A DNA stretch of 21,185 nt, taken from assembly GCF_000220395.1 (NCBI RefSeq), contig NW_004086001.1, positions 1-21,185 on the forward strand. Reading direction: 5' to 3'. This stretch comes from Ichthyophthirius multifiliis. Lineage: Eukaryota > Ciliophora > Oligohymenophorea > Hymenostomatida. The translations under genes and the position numbers were made by a program. Shown here piece by piece: positions 1-10,579 of this stretch. Numbering within the stretch: position 1 is the first letter of the stretch; each line of letters begins with the position of its first letter. Under the pieces are notes generated by a model. That model did not search any database, was not told where the DNA came from, and saw nothing but the letters and a program-made list of their open reading frames with translations.

Positions 1-7
1 AATTTAC

Positions 8-13
<6 letters not shown>

Positions 14-45
<32 letters not shown>
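14..45. repeat. (TA)n microsatellite
   Basis: An uninterrupted TA run of about 16 units lies just beyond the 3' end of the phosphatase gene on the minus strand. No function is evident. Confidence 0.9.
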
Positions 46-48
<3 letters not shown>

Positions 49-71
49 TAGCAATATACTTTATATAAAAA

Positions 72-1459
72 TCAAGACTTTATTATTAATTATTATTTAA
101 AATTTATACCTAATATACTAATATTATCAAAACTTTTATGTAATAAACTTTATTAAAGTAAATTTTCAATAGCCTCGCCAAATATATCATCACAATTGTT
201 ATTATTTTTTTATTAATTTATTTTTTACCACATAAAATTTATGCATTATTCATTACTTAATTTATCAAAAACTCCATCACCTTTAAAAAATATAAAAATA
301 AAAGTATAAAAAAATCATAAAAATACATCCAAGTAAAATAAAATCGTAATTCTATTAAATTTAAATACAAGTAATATCAGGTTATGCAATAACTACATTA
401 ATATTTCCTCCATATTTTTTAAATTTTGCTTCTATATCCCCCATACTTCTAGAAACCTTATAATAAAACATATATACATATATAATTATTTTTAAAATAA
501 AATAACTGCTAATCTTCCAGGGATAACTCTATGTGGACCATTTATATATAATATAGGTCCTCCGGGGTTAATAATAGGAACTTATCGTCTAATTAAAATA
601 AAAAATAATATACATATATACTTATTTATTTATACTAATAAATTTTTCCTCCATTTTATAATATTCTTTTTTCTTCATCAGGATGATTTGGTTTATGATC
701 AGTACTCAAAGCAATAATTTTTTATCCATTATTAGTACTTAAAACAGCTCTAGAATCTCCTAAATTAGCAACAAAAATTAAATCATCTATTTTTTTTGGT
801 TTTTGTTCTAAGAAATATAATAATATTAAATATTTACTTAAAATCATTAATAAAATAATACAAGAACCAGAACGATCTAAATTTTAAGGATTATCGGCTT
901 TTTTTAAAAAAGACTCATCGGCATTTAAAAATCCATTTATAATAGCTTATTTGGGATTATGTGGAAAATTATCATCTTTAATAATCTAAGAAAATTTATA
1001 AAAAAATAAATGTTTTTTAATACAAAATTATGTAATTAATCTTTTAAAAAATCAGCGCATTAACAACCTCCATGTCCGTCATAAATTCCATAAAAAGAAA
1101 CATTTGGCCAATCCTATATATTTTATTTATTTAAAGGTTTTCCTATATTTAATACTATACTAATTCTATCTTCATTATAATTTCTTATTAAACCTTTTTT
1201 TTTTATTAATTTATTATTTTTTTTTAAAAAAAATAAATAAATAAATAAAATATATGCCTTAATGCGTGTTATACCCATATTAAACTACATAACTATTTTA
1301 TTTTTAAGAAGTTTTAGTTTTTTCAATTTTAGGTAATAATTTTTGATCTAAAAGTTCATTTTAATTATTTAGAGAATGATAATCATGTGGTTGAGGTATT
1401 ATTTATTTTTAATAATAATTATCTACTTCTTATGAATTAATATTGGTATTAATTTTCAT
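72..1459 (-). CDS. PP2C-family Ser/Thr protein phosphatase, multi-exon
   Basis: This is a metal-dependent (PPM/PP2C) phosphatase that removes phosphate from Ser/Thr. With TAA/TAG as Gln, the family motifs appear in order: NTHQG, IRNYNEDR, FYGIYDGHGG (metal-binding Asp), SGSC, VANLGDSRAV, LSTDHKPNHPDEEKRI, GRLAVSRSMGD, LLGCDGVFD (metal Asp) and SFDNIS (C-terminal Asp-Asn). Exons on the minus strand are 1258-1459, 1024-1193, 636-985, 507-588, 327-456 and 72-280; their sum is 1143 nt, a multiple of three. A further in-frame 30-nt intron (808-837) would shorten the protein from 380 to 370 residues and bring the SGSC-to-VANLGD spacing nearer the family norm. The first intron starts GC rather than GT. 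The start at 1459 is the only in-frame ATG before the domain, but a Gln/Asn-rich open frame continues upstream to about 1900. Stop TGA is at 72-74. All metal-binding motifs are present, so it is probably active. Confidence 0.93.
1194..1257 (-). other. GC-AG intron of the PP2C gene
   Basis: The phosphatase motif Asn-Thr-His-Gln-Gly-Leu-Ile-Arg is split here. The only junction that restores it joins G at 1258 to GT at 1193, giving an intron that begins GCATAT and ends AAAG. All other introns in this gene begin GT. The 64-nt length fits its neighbours. Confidence 0.75.
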
Positions 1460-1914
1460 TTTTTAATTTATATTGCTTATTTCAGGATTTAAAGAACTTT
1501 GGCTTAATAAAGGCTTTATTTTTGTTAAATTCCTTTATTAGTTTATACTTTGACTTTGTAATACTGAATTATATTTGATAATGTTTTTTAGACTTTATTT
1601 TTGGAATAGTTATATGCTTGGATTTTATTCAGATTGTATTTTGGGAAATTATATTAAATTGTTATTTTATGTAAAAAATTAATTGTCATTTAGTTAATTT
1701 TTTGTATTTTTTTTTAGCTTTCTTGATAATATGGACTTATTTAATTGCCTGTATTTTATATTATAGTTTATGCATTGGTTTAAACTAAAAAATAATATTA
1801 ATTTAAAATTTATTTATATTTTTTAGAATAAAATACTTTGTTTTATGTTTTAAGTTAAAACAGGCTTTTAAAATATAAAAGGATGCTTTTAATATATATT
1901 ATAAGACTAGTCAT
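1460..1914 (-). other. Possible N-terminal extension or 5' exon of the PP2C gene
   Basis: The phosphatase frame stays open upstream of the chosen ATG and reads as Gln/Asn/Ser-rich sequence with more G and C than true spacer here. A GT...AG pair at about 1775-1826 would remove a very AT-rich piece. Further up, an ATG at 1912-1914 could be joined by a 22-nt intron. Open frames are cheap when only TGA stops translation, so this may be untranslated leader. Confidence 0.35.
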
Positions 1915-1945
1915 TTCTTAAATTTTGAAATTATTATTCATGTAA

Positions 1946-1948
<3 letters not shown>

Positions 1949-1997
<49 letters not shown>
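1949..1997. repeat. (TTA)n trinucleotide repeat
   Basis: About 16 ATT/TTA units lie upstream of the phosphatase gene. The surrounding 1915-2269 is AT-rich spacer with no gene I can support. Unlike the similar repeat at 13203-13251, this one is not inside a recognisable coding frame. Confidence 0.85.
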
Positions 1998-1998
<1 letters not shown>

Positions 1999-2308
1999 TT
2001 AAGTTATTTATATATATATTAATTTTTTTACTTTTTTTTAATTTTCTTTTCTTTTATTTTTTAAATAAATGTATTTATTTTTATAAGATTAATTATGAAT
2101 TATTATATACATTTTTATCTCCTTTTAAATTATGAATTTTTCTACTAAATAAATAATTATAATAATATATTCTTTTACAAATATAAAATATTTAACTTTT
2201 ATCAAAGCTTAAAAAATTATTTTATTCTAAATTTTTTATTAAAAATGTTATAATTTTTTTATATAAATAATGTTTAATAAAGAAAAAAAATAAACAAATA
2301 TTCATACT

Positions 2309-2460
2309 ATGAGTTATAAATAGTAAAAATATAATAGTATTTATAATATGAGAATGTAAATCGAATTCAAAGTATGTTAGGATTTGATAATTTAACTGAA
2401 AAAAATGTAAACTAAATTGATATCAATGAATTTTATTTATTTAATAATAATATTTATTTC
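2309..2460 (+). CDS. Possible small gene fragment, frame broken
   Basis: I do not recognise this. An ATG at 2309 opens a frame starting Met-Ser-Tyr, Gln-rich, ending Ser-Ile-Tyr-Asn. From 2353 the frame offset by two reads NVNRIQSMLGFDNLTEKN and then QIDINEF, a composition much more protein-like than the spacer. No GT-AG pair of suitable phase links the two frames; one missing base near 2350-2353 would. It may be a real gene with an assembly indel, a decayed gene, or chance. An in-frame ATG at 2270 is an alternative start. The 3' end cannot be fixed: the frame runs open to a TGA at 2806, across the opposite-strand frame at 2683-2874. Confidence 0.3.
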
Positions 2461-2682
2461 ATTAAATAAGTTAATAAAAAAAAACCAAATCAATATTACA
2501 TATAACGATTTATAAAAATTAATAGTTTTGTTTAAATTTATTAACTAATTAATTATTTAACTATTATATTAAAATTATATATTATAATTTAATTTATTTA
2601 TTTTAAATTTTATAAAATTTAACTAATGAAATTATATTATTTTTTAAAAATACTTAAAAAATATTATTACCATATAATATCC

Positions 2683-2874
2683 TCACTCCTTTTAAAATTC
2701 AAAAGATATATCTAAAATTTTAATATTTTTCTAATTAGTTTTTTATGTTAAACCTAAATCATCTAATTATCTCATTATACTACTACATTCATTAACTAAA
2801 TCCACTGAAATTTCCGTTGTAATTATTTTATTAGATTACTGTAATTCATTCGCTAAAATTTAAATTGTATTCAT
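2683..2874 (-). CDS. Hypothetical 63-residue coiled-coil-like frame
   Basis: I do not recognise this. On the minus strand an ATG at 2874 opens a 63-codon frame ending in TGA at 2683-2685. The product is rich in Glu, Asp, Gln, Asn and Leu, with stretches such as SVDLVNECSSIMRQLDDLG and QKNIKILDISFEFQKE, a pattern typical of a helical or coiled-coil protein rather than random AT-rich DNA. It is probably a 3' exon. The DNA just upstream (2941-3060) resembles part of it, but its best frame does not splice cleanly into this one. The gene may be decayed or need an unseen exon. Confidence 0.4.
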
Positions 2875-4581
2875 TTTACTTTGATAACTGTATTATATAC
2901 ATATATGTGTTTATAGCAATCATTTTTTTCATTATTATGAAGACTAATTTATTCATTAGTGTACTACATTCACTACAATTTTCATAAAAGTCTAATTATT
3001 TTATTTCTTTATATAATCCATTATAAATTCTAATAATAATTTACTTAACTAAAGAATATATAAAACATTTTAATACTCACTTATAAATCAGTTTAAATAC
3101 TCAGTATTATATTAAAATTAATATTTAATCTATATAATAATTGCGAAAACATCAATACAAAAAATTAATATTATTAAAAATCTATAAAAATTAAAAATAT
3201 TAAAAAAATTAAAAAAATAATTAAATAATAATAATAAAAATAAAAATATTATTAGGAAAAAATATATTATAAATTTAAATATATAATTTAAAATAATAAT
3301 ACTAAAAATAATTTTATAAAGACATAAATTATTAATTTAATATTGTTTAATTATTTTAATATATATAATAAAAATACGGTAAAACAGATTTAAATTAAAT
3401 AAATAAAATATATAAATTATAATTATATATTTTTTTTATTAAAATTTATAATTATAATTATTTTAGTAAAAATTATAATAAACAATTAAATAAAAAAAAA
3501 AATTATTTTAGTAAAATGTAAAAATAAAACAAAAATATATGATTCGAATATTTAATTTTTGTATTATATAGATAAAAATATTTAATAAATTATTTGATTT
3601 AAAATTTTTAAAAAATTAAATATATATATTTATAATATATATTTTATTTTATAAATCTTTAATATACTTATATATTAAAATTATAATTATTATATTTTTT
3701 TATAACTAATATTTATCATATAATTTTTTTTATTGTTTTTATATATTTACATTAATTTATTAAAAATTTATATATTATTTTTTAAAAAGTTAATTATTAT
3801 AATTAATTTATTTTAAAAAAAAAAAAAATTATAATTAATTATTTTTTTAATTTGAAATTATTATAAAAACAATATATATTTTTTTTTATTATTATTAAAA
3901 TATTAATGATATATGCTTTTTATAAAAAAATAAATATAATTATTTATATTATTATTGATTTTTTTATTTAAAAGAGTTTTAGTATAGATAAAATTAGTAT
4001 AATTTATTTTAAATAATTTAAATATGATTTACTTTATTTAAGATTTTTTTTTAATTAAAATTAATATATAATTATCTTATTTTTTATATATTTAATACAT
4101 ATATATTGTAAACTTCAAAATATTATCATTGAATATTATCTTATTTATAAAAAAATTATATTTGTATTAAATAATCTATTATATTAAAATTTTCACAACG
4201 CGATTTTTAAAAGGCCATTTTTATTGCTATATATTGATTTTATATTTGCCTTTATTCAATAATTGAGAATAATTTATATATAAAAAATTATTAATAAAAA
4301 AATTGTTATTTAATAGAAAATTAATATTATTATAAATTATTTAATAAAAAAAAATATTAATATAAAATTAATTTAAATAAACAATAGATGAAGAATAATT
4401 AAATACTAAAAACAAAAATAAATAAAGAATAAAGAACAATTCTGATATTTGAACTATATTATTAAGAAATAAAATATTTTAAATCAATAAATAAAATTAT
4501 ATATAAAATACTAAAACATAATTTTTTTTATAATTATAATTATTTAAATATTTTTACACTTTTGAAAAAAAATAAAAATAC
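2875..4581. other. Very AT-rich spacer with two coding-like traces
   Basis: Apart from the duplicated block at 2941-3060 and a possible short minus-strand exon around 3075-3150 (starting Met-Phe-Ser-Gln), this stretch is nearly pure A/T with homopolymers and no gene I can support. A small island richer in G and C lies at 4192-4260. Confidence 0.6.
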
Positions 4582-4662
4582 GACACCTGTGAGATTTGAA
4601 CTCACGCTCCCAGAGGGAAACGGCTTAGCAGGCCGCCGCCTTAACCACTCGGCCAAAGTGTC
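4582..4662 (-). tRNA. tRNA-Ser (anticodon GCU)
   Basis: The minus strand folds as a class II tRNA. A 7-bp acceptor (GACACTT with AGGTGTC) encloses a D arm with GGCCGAGTGGTTAAGGC, an anticodon loop CTGCTAA, a long variable arm with a CCC/GGG stem, and a T arm GTGAG-TTCAAAT-CTCAC. The anticodon GCT, complementary to AGC at 4627-4629, decodes AGC/AGU serine codons. The long variable arm and the GCT anticodon match eukaryotic tRNA-Ser. No intron and no encoded CCA. It stands out as the most GC-rich 80 bases of the region. Confidence 0.97.
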
Positions 4663-5490
4663 TAATACATTAATTTTAATAAGTATAATGTTTTAATTAT
4701 TTAATCAATAGTAAGAATATATTAAAATTAAATAACTTTGTAAATAAATAAAAATATATAAATAAAAATTAAAAATAAATAAAATTATTTAAATAAAAAA
4801 AAACATAGAAATATATAAAAATAATAATATATAAAAATATATATATATAAATATATTTTATTTTTATACATTTTTTTTATATATTTTCTTTATTTTTATT
4901 AATTATTATATACATTTTTATATTTGTATTTCTTATTATTTTCAATTTTATTTTTTATTTTAAATGTTTTTATATTATTTTTATTTTGTTTCATATTATA
5001 TTTCAGAATATTTTTTAAAATTAAAAGAATATTTTAAATTTTTAGATTTTTAAATAAAAGTAATAAAGATATTTTTAAAATATATATATAAATATTTAAG
5101 AAAATAAATAAATTTATAACTTCTATTTATAAATTTTGAATTTTTATTACATTTATATTAGATATTTTCTAATCTTGTATATAAAATATAACAATTTATA
5201 TTAATCCATTTATAGATTCTCATATTATATAACAATAATTAATTATTTAATTAAGTCTTTCAAATATGTTAATAGAAAAAAGAAAAAAGAAAATATTATT
5301 GTTATTAAAATAAAAAAAAAAAATATTAATAAATGATGATTAATTAAAAAATATAAAAAAAATTTACTTTTATAAAGAAATATTACAATTTAAAAAGAAA
5401 AAAAAGATATTTATTAATTAAATAACATAATAATATTATATATATATATATATATATAATAATAAATTAATATATAAATAAATAAAAAAA
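4663..5490. other. AT-rich intergenic spacer
   Basis: Between the tRNA and the B-box/kinase gene I see only A/T-rich sequence with homopolymer runs and a TA tract near 5438-5458. Nothing here supports a gene. It presumably includes the promoter of the downstream gene, but no motif can be pointed to. Confidence 0.6.
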
Positions 5491-6955
5491 ATGTTAAATT
5501 CTTGTGGATATCACTCAGAAAATTAACGATAATAATTATGCTTATCTTTACAATGCAAACAAAAAGGTCTAGTATGTTCTAAATGCATTGAAGATTCTCA
5601 CAAAGATCACTATAACATTAAACTTGACGAATTTTTGAATGTATTATAAAAAAACTAAGATATAAAACAAACTGCATCTGCTCTACTATCTTAAATAGGT
5701 ACTTTCTAAACTGACTTAGATAAAAAATACTTATCTATAATATCTAATTTAAATGACACAAAGTAACGATTTAACACTGAAATAGATAATTTAATAAAGA
5801 TATACTCTATAAACAAGGAGAACTCTTCCCGAATATTTATTAAAATGTAGCTTTTATTATAAAGTATGGACAAGCTTCAACTATCAATGAAAAACGAGCA
5901 ATATTTTAGCGACTTAATCACATATATAAGCTTGGTTATCTACAATTACAATGAATAACCTTTCGAAAAAAACATAAAAACTCATCTTGAAGAAATAAAC
6001 TTAAAATCGATTTCAGTAAATGGTTTTTTTAATAAACACGAGCAAGAAATAAGCGAAACATGCAAAAAATTAAACTAATAAATAAACGAAATGGCGAATT
6101 AATAATACATAGATATTCTTTAATTTTTAGAACTAAAAGACCTCAAAAAAAACGGCGATGAAAAAATGAAAATCCTATGCTGTAGACAATAGGACTTCCC
6201 AAGCAAATTCTCTACAATAATTATAGATAAAAAATAAATAGAATCCGCTGAATCTATTGTAAATAAAGTCTTCCAATTCTTCAATATAAGCCCAAATTTA
6301 AATGCCGTCATTTAATTAAGAGACTCAATTGACCATTCTTAAATCTAAGACTTAAAAGACCTAAAAGACCCCAATTCTGTAATCGTGGAAATAATTTATC
6401 CTTTAGAAAAACATCAGGTAAAGCCTCTTTATCTTATTGGAATATCCGGAAGTGCAAGATGTGGTAAAGGCACTTTAGCCTAATAATTGTGTATAACATT
6501 AAATGCTGATGTAATACACTAAAACAGGTTTTATGACTAGGAAAAGATATATAAAGAACTAGATGGAAATTGGGAAAAATACGAAAGTATTAAATGGAAA
6601 AATTACAAAGAACATATACTTAATGAAATCTAAAAAAAAAAAAAAACTGGAGGATATCTTATTATTGAAGGTTGTTAACTATATAGAGAAGAATGGCTAA
6701 ATGAAATTCTTGATTTAAAGCTTTTTATTGATTTGGATGAGATTTCTATGTATGTGAGAAGAATGAATACTACAGCTGTACATGATAGCTACTTCTGGAA
6801 TATTGTAGTAAAAGAATATTAAGATTATTTGGAAAAATATAGGATTATTAAAAAAAAGTAGGGGATATTGATAAAAGTAAAAAATAGTGTTTTTGGACGG
6901 AAAAAAAGATAGTGAAAGTATTATTTAAGATAGTCTAAAAGCTTTAAACTTTTGA
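5491..6955 (+). CDS. B-box zinc finger / coiled-coil protein with NRK-like P-loop kinase domain
   Basis: Residues 5-41 carry a B-box-type zinc finger (CGYH, CxxxxC, CxxC, HKDH). Residues about 50-290 are Gln/Lys/Leu-rich and probably coiled coil. From about residue 313 comes a P-loop kinase domain: LIGISGSARCGKGTLAQQL (Walker A), NADVIHQNRFYDQE, YLIIEG (Walker B-like), and a lid helix with FIDLDEISMYVRRMNTTAVH. Order and spacing match nicotinamide riboside kinases, which phosphorylate nicotinamide riboside, within the uridine-kinase superfamily. The family's conserved QDDFF, holding the catalytic Asp, reads QNRFY here, so activity is doubtful. The first frame ends at TGA 6913-6915 (474 residues). 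The expected NRK C-terminal segment, FLDGKKDSESIIQDSLKALN, lies in the +1 frame and ends at TGA 6953-6955. One surplus A in the run at 6879-6884 would explain this; I found no fitting intron. No other intron is apparent. G+C is clearly higher than in the flanks. Confidence 0.85.
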
Positions 6956-7281
6956 GTTTAAGTAATTTAATTTAAAAAAAAAATAACAAAAAAATAATTA
7001 CATGTAATGTTTATTATGTTATTTTTTATTATATAAAAAATTAAAAGAATAAAAACATATAAAATATAGGAATTTTAAATATAAAAAATAATTTATATAT
7101 ATTTACTTTTTATAAAATGATAAAAAAAATTAATTATTAATATAAAATTATATTATAAAATTTAAATTTAATTAATTAAAAAAAAATATATATTAAATAT
7201 ATAATTATATACATTAATAAATTAAAATATATATATATTTTTAATTTTTATAAAAAAATTATAAATTATTTATAAATCTTA
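6956..7281. other. AT-rich intergenic spacer
   Basis: This short spacer lies between two plus-strand genes and consists of A/T runs. No gene or recognisable control element is visible. Confidence 0.6.
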
Positions 7282-7914
7282 ATGTCTTCAAATTAAATTA
7301 ACGATAATTCTAATTTAATATTTAAAATTGTAGAACCAAAATATGAATATTAAGGAGAAATTTTAAATGATCAAAAACATGGGTATGGTGTTGAAAAAGA
7401 TTTAGCAAGTAAATTAATACTATAAAAAAAATAATAAAAATAAAAAAAAAGAAAATACTATATATGAGGGATATTTCGAAAAAAATTAATATAGTGGAGA
7501 AGGAATTTTGTATTATCAAAATACAAATTGTTTTTTTAAAGGAAAATTTAAAGATAACTAAAAATATGCAGGTATAGAAATATGCCCAAATGGCGATAAT
7601 TACGAAGGCGAATATTATAATGATAAATATAACGGTAGAGGTTTTTTACATAATATGACAATGCATTATAGATATGAAGGTAATTTTTTAAACGGATTAA
7701 GACATGGATATGGTAAGGAATTTTATAAAAATAATTCATTTTATGAAGGAGAATTTAAATATAATTAAAAATATGGTAAAGGTAAACTTATATTTATAGA
7801 TGGGAGTTATTATTAAGGAGATTTTGTAAATGGTAAAAATAATTATATTAATGGATTTATAAATTTTAAATTAAAAAAATTATATAAATAAAAAATATTA
7901 AATGTATATTTAAA

Positions 7915-7970
<56 letters not shown>

Positions 7971-8619
7971 TATGTAATGTGGATTTGGTATTCATGTTGC
8001 TAAAACTAAAGATTCCATTGCAAATTTAAAATTAGTTAATGCTTAAAATTAGAGTTACCTTTAATAGAAATTGAATATTTAATTTTAATAAGAAGAAAAT
8101 TTATTAAATAATGAATTAGATCAAGAAGATAATAACGATGCATCTAATAAATATAATTAAATTTAGGATTCAAAATAAATAAATAAAACATCATCTAAGC
8201 CTGATATTAGTACTTAAAAATCTTTAAAAACCTAATAAAGTGTTTTATAAACGGGAAATGATGACTATAAAGAAAATATTAATTTTTAAGATGAAGTTAT
8301 AAATAGTATCGACATTTAAAATGAATTCTATTATGAAGGCGAGTTTTTAGATGGCTATAAACATGGAATCGGAAGGTATTTCGAACCTAATGGATCGTAT
8401 TATTATTGTAGGTGGGAATATAATAGAAAAGTTGGAAGTATTTTATATTATAATGCTAATAATCATTCTCATAGCATTTTTAATTATAAAAATATTGATA
8501 ATTGTGTAGATCATTTTATTAATCCATTCCTAGATAAAAACTAAGATAATATAATATGGGAGTTTAAAAATGCTCCAGGTTATCCTACATATGATATTGG
8601 TAAAAAAAATTATATTATT

Positions 8620-8679
<60 letters not shown>

Positions 8680-10526
8680 TTTTTATTTTTCATATATATA
8701 TTTTTTTTTATTTATATTTATGTTGTTTTATATATTAAAATTAAAATTTTAATTATATAATTTATTTATTTAATAATTATATATATTTTTTTTATAAATA
8801 AAATATAATTTTTTTTTTATATTTTATATTATATTTTTTTTAATTAAAAAACTAATATATAAAATATATTTATTTAGATTGTTGCAAAGCAAGAATTGAT
8901 GATTGTGGAATATCTGGAGAAAAATTCGAAGATCCTCAATTTTAAATAAATATATAGAGTATATAATACGAACTAGATGATTTTGAAGATGATTTAGCAT
9001 GTTCTCTTTTGAGAATTTCAGAAAACTAATATAAAAACAGGGAATTGTTCAGTAATCCTATAAGACCTAACTAAATAATTTTTAATGAACTTTCAGATTA
9101 TCAATTAGTTACAGTATTAGAAGCATTAACATATTTTCCATAATTATATACAAAAATATTTACTATTAAATATGAAATTGATTAGTAACAATTAATAAAA
9201 AAATTAATATAGTTTAATATATATAATTTTATTTATTAATATATATTTTATATTTTTATTTATATATAGAGTAGGATTTTTTATTCTGAAATAATATATA
9301 GACTGTCAATGGAAAGAAATAGCAATAGATGATTATATTCCTTGTATGGACAATAAGTATGAAAAAGTAGTATATTCAACAAATAAAGACTTTGATATAG
9401 GATGGATAATAATATAGAAACTTTTTAGTAAATTAAACTAATCATATTTTTATCATTTAAAATAAAACAAACTGAGAAGATATGCAGATTAAATTCTTTA
9501 ATAATTTACTGCTTTACCTTCTAAACATATAAAATGGAATGAATTAACACTTCCTTAGGCTATTATAGACATGGAAGAGACACTTCATAAGTTTTTTTAA
9601 AATGAAGATAATGAAATTAAAATTTGTTATTTAAAACAGAGTTTTTTTAGTAAAGATGCTAAAGTTCCAGTTAATTTTCCTTTTATTATCCTGGATTATA
9701 TTTTTCTTAATGAACCTATTAAATATAGGAATGCAAAAGTCGACAGATTTTTACTTTTAAAATGTATAAAAAAAGAATATACACTTTTTAAAGATAAAGA
9801 AATTAATAATGAGAACTTTTTTTAAAAAAATAATGAATTATATAGCTATCTATAAAAGTATTTATAAAAAGAATATAATAATGAAGATAAAGATAATAAA
9901 TAAAAAGAAAAAAAAAATATCAATTAATAAAACTATAAATAATAAGAAAATATAGATCATATGTTTTTTATAAGTATAAATATATAATATTTATATATAT
10001 TTCTTACAATTACTTTATATTTAGGTTTAAATTAATTCATTTTATTATTTTCGGATATTTTTATATTATAAGGAGTTAAATTAAATATATAAAATAGTTT
10101 TTATGTTAAAGAAACAATAGGGGATTTCCAAAATAATGACTTAAAATATTTTTTTAAATTTAATTTAAATTTACCAACAAAAATTTTAATTAATATTGAA
10201 TAAAATAGAAATTTATTAAATTAAAGAAAATCTTCTAATTTTAATTTTTAAAATTTTCCTATAAGAATTTTACTTTCTCTTTTAAAAAACGATAAACTTA
10301 AATATAGAAAAAATGTAAATTTATATTTTTTTATTTTTTCTTAGAAAAATAAAATAATAAAAATAAAGTATTTAAAAGAAAAATTCATTAAAAAATTGGA
10401 AGAAGAAGTCTAATTTTAACATTTAAAATAAATAAAAAGTTAATAAGATAATAAATCTCCAAAATCAGCATAATAATAATTAAAACCAAAAGAAATTTTA
10501 ATAAATAAAAAGTAAAAAAAAAAACA

Positions 10527-10579
<53 letters not shown>

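Noticed and set aside
6120-6311. Minus-strand open frame of 63 codons
   Set aside because: It lies opposite the coiled-coil part of the B-box/kinase gene, whose plus-strand frame is continuous and recognisable.
6870-6890. Euplotes-like programmed +1 frameshift at AAA-TAG in the kinase fusion
   Set aside because: In Euplotes the shift happens at an in-frame stop; here TAG is a sense codon and is not even in frame, so an A-run indel is simpler. Kept only as a remote option in the finding.
7322-7739. Minus-strand open frames of about 60 codons (7322-7519 and 7548-7739)
   Set aside because: Both are antisense to MORN-repeat exons and have no domain; the plus-strand frame is clear.
8570-8752. 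Plus-strand frame of 60 codons rich in Tyr and Ile
   Set aside because: It starts out of frame at an exon end and runs through the (TA)n intron of the MORN-calpain gene.
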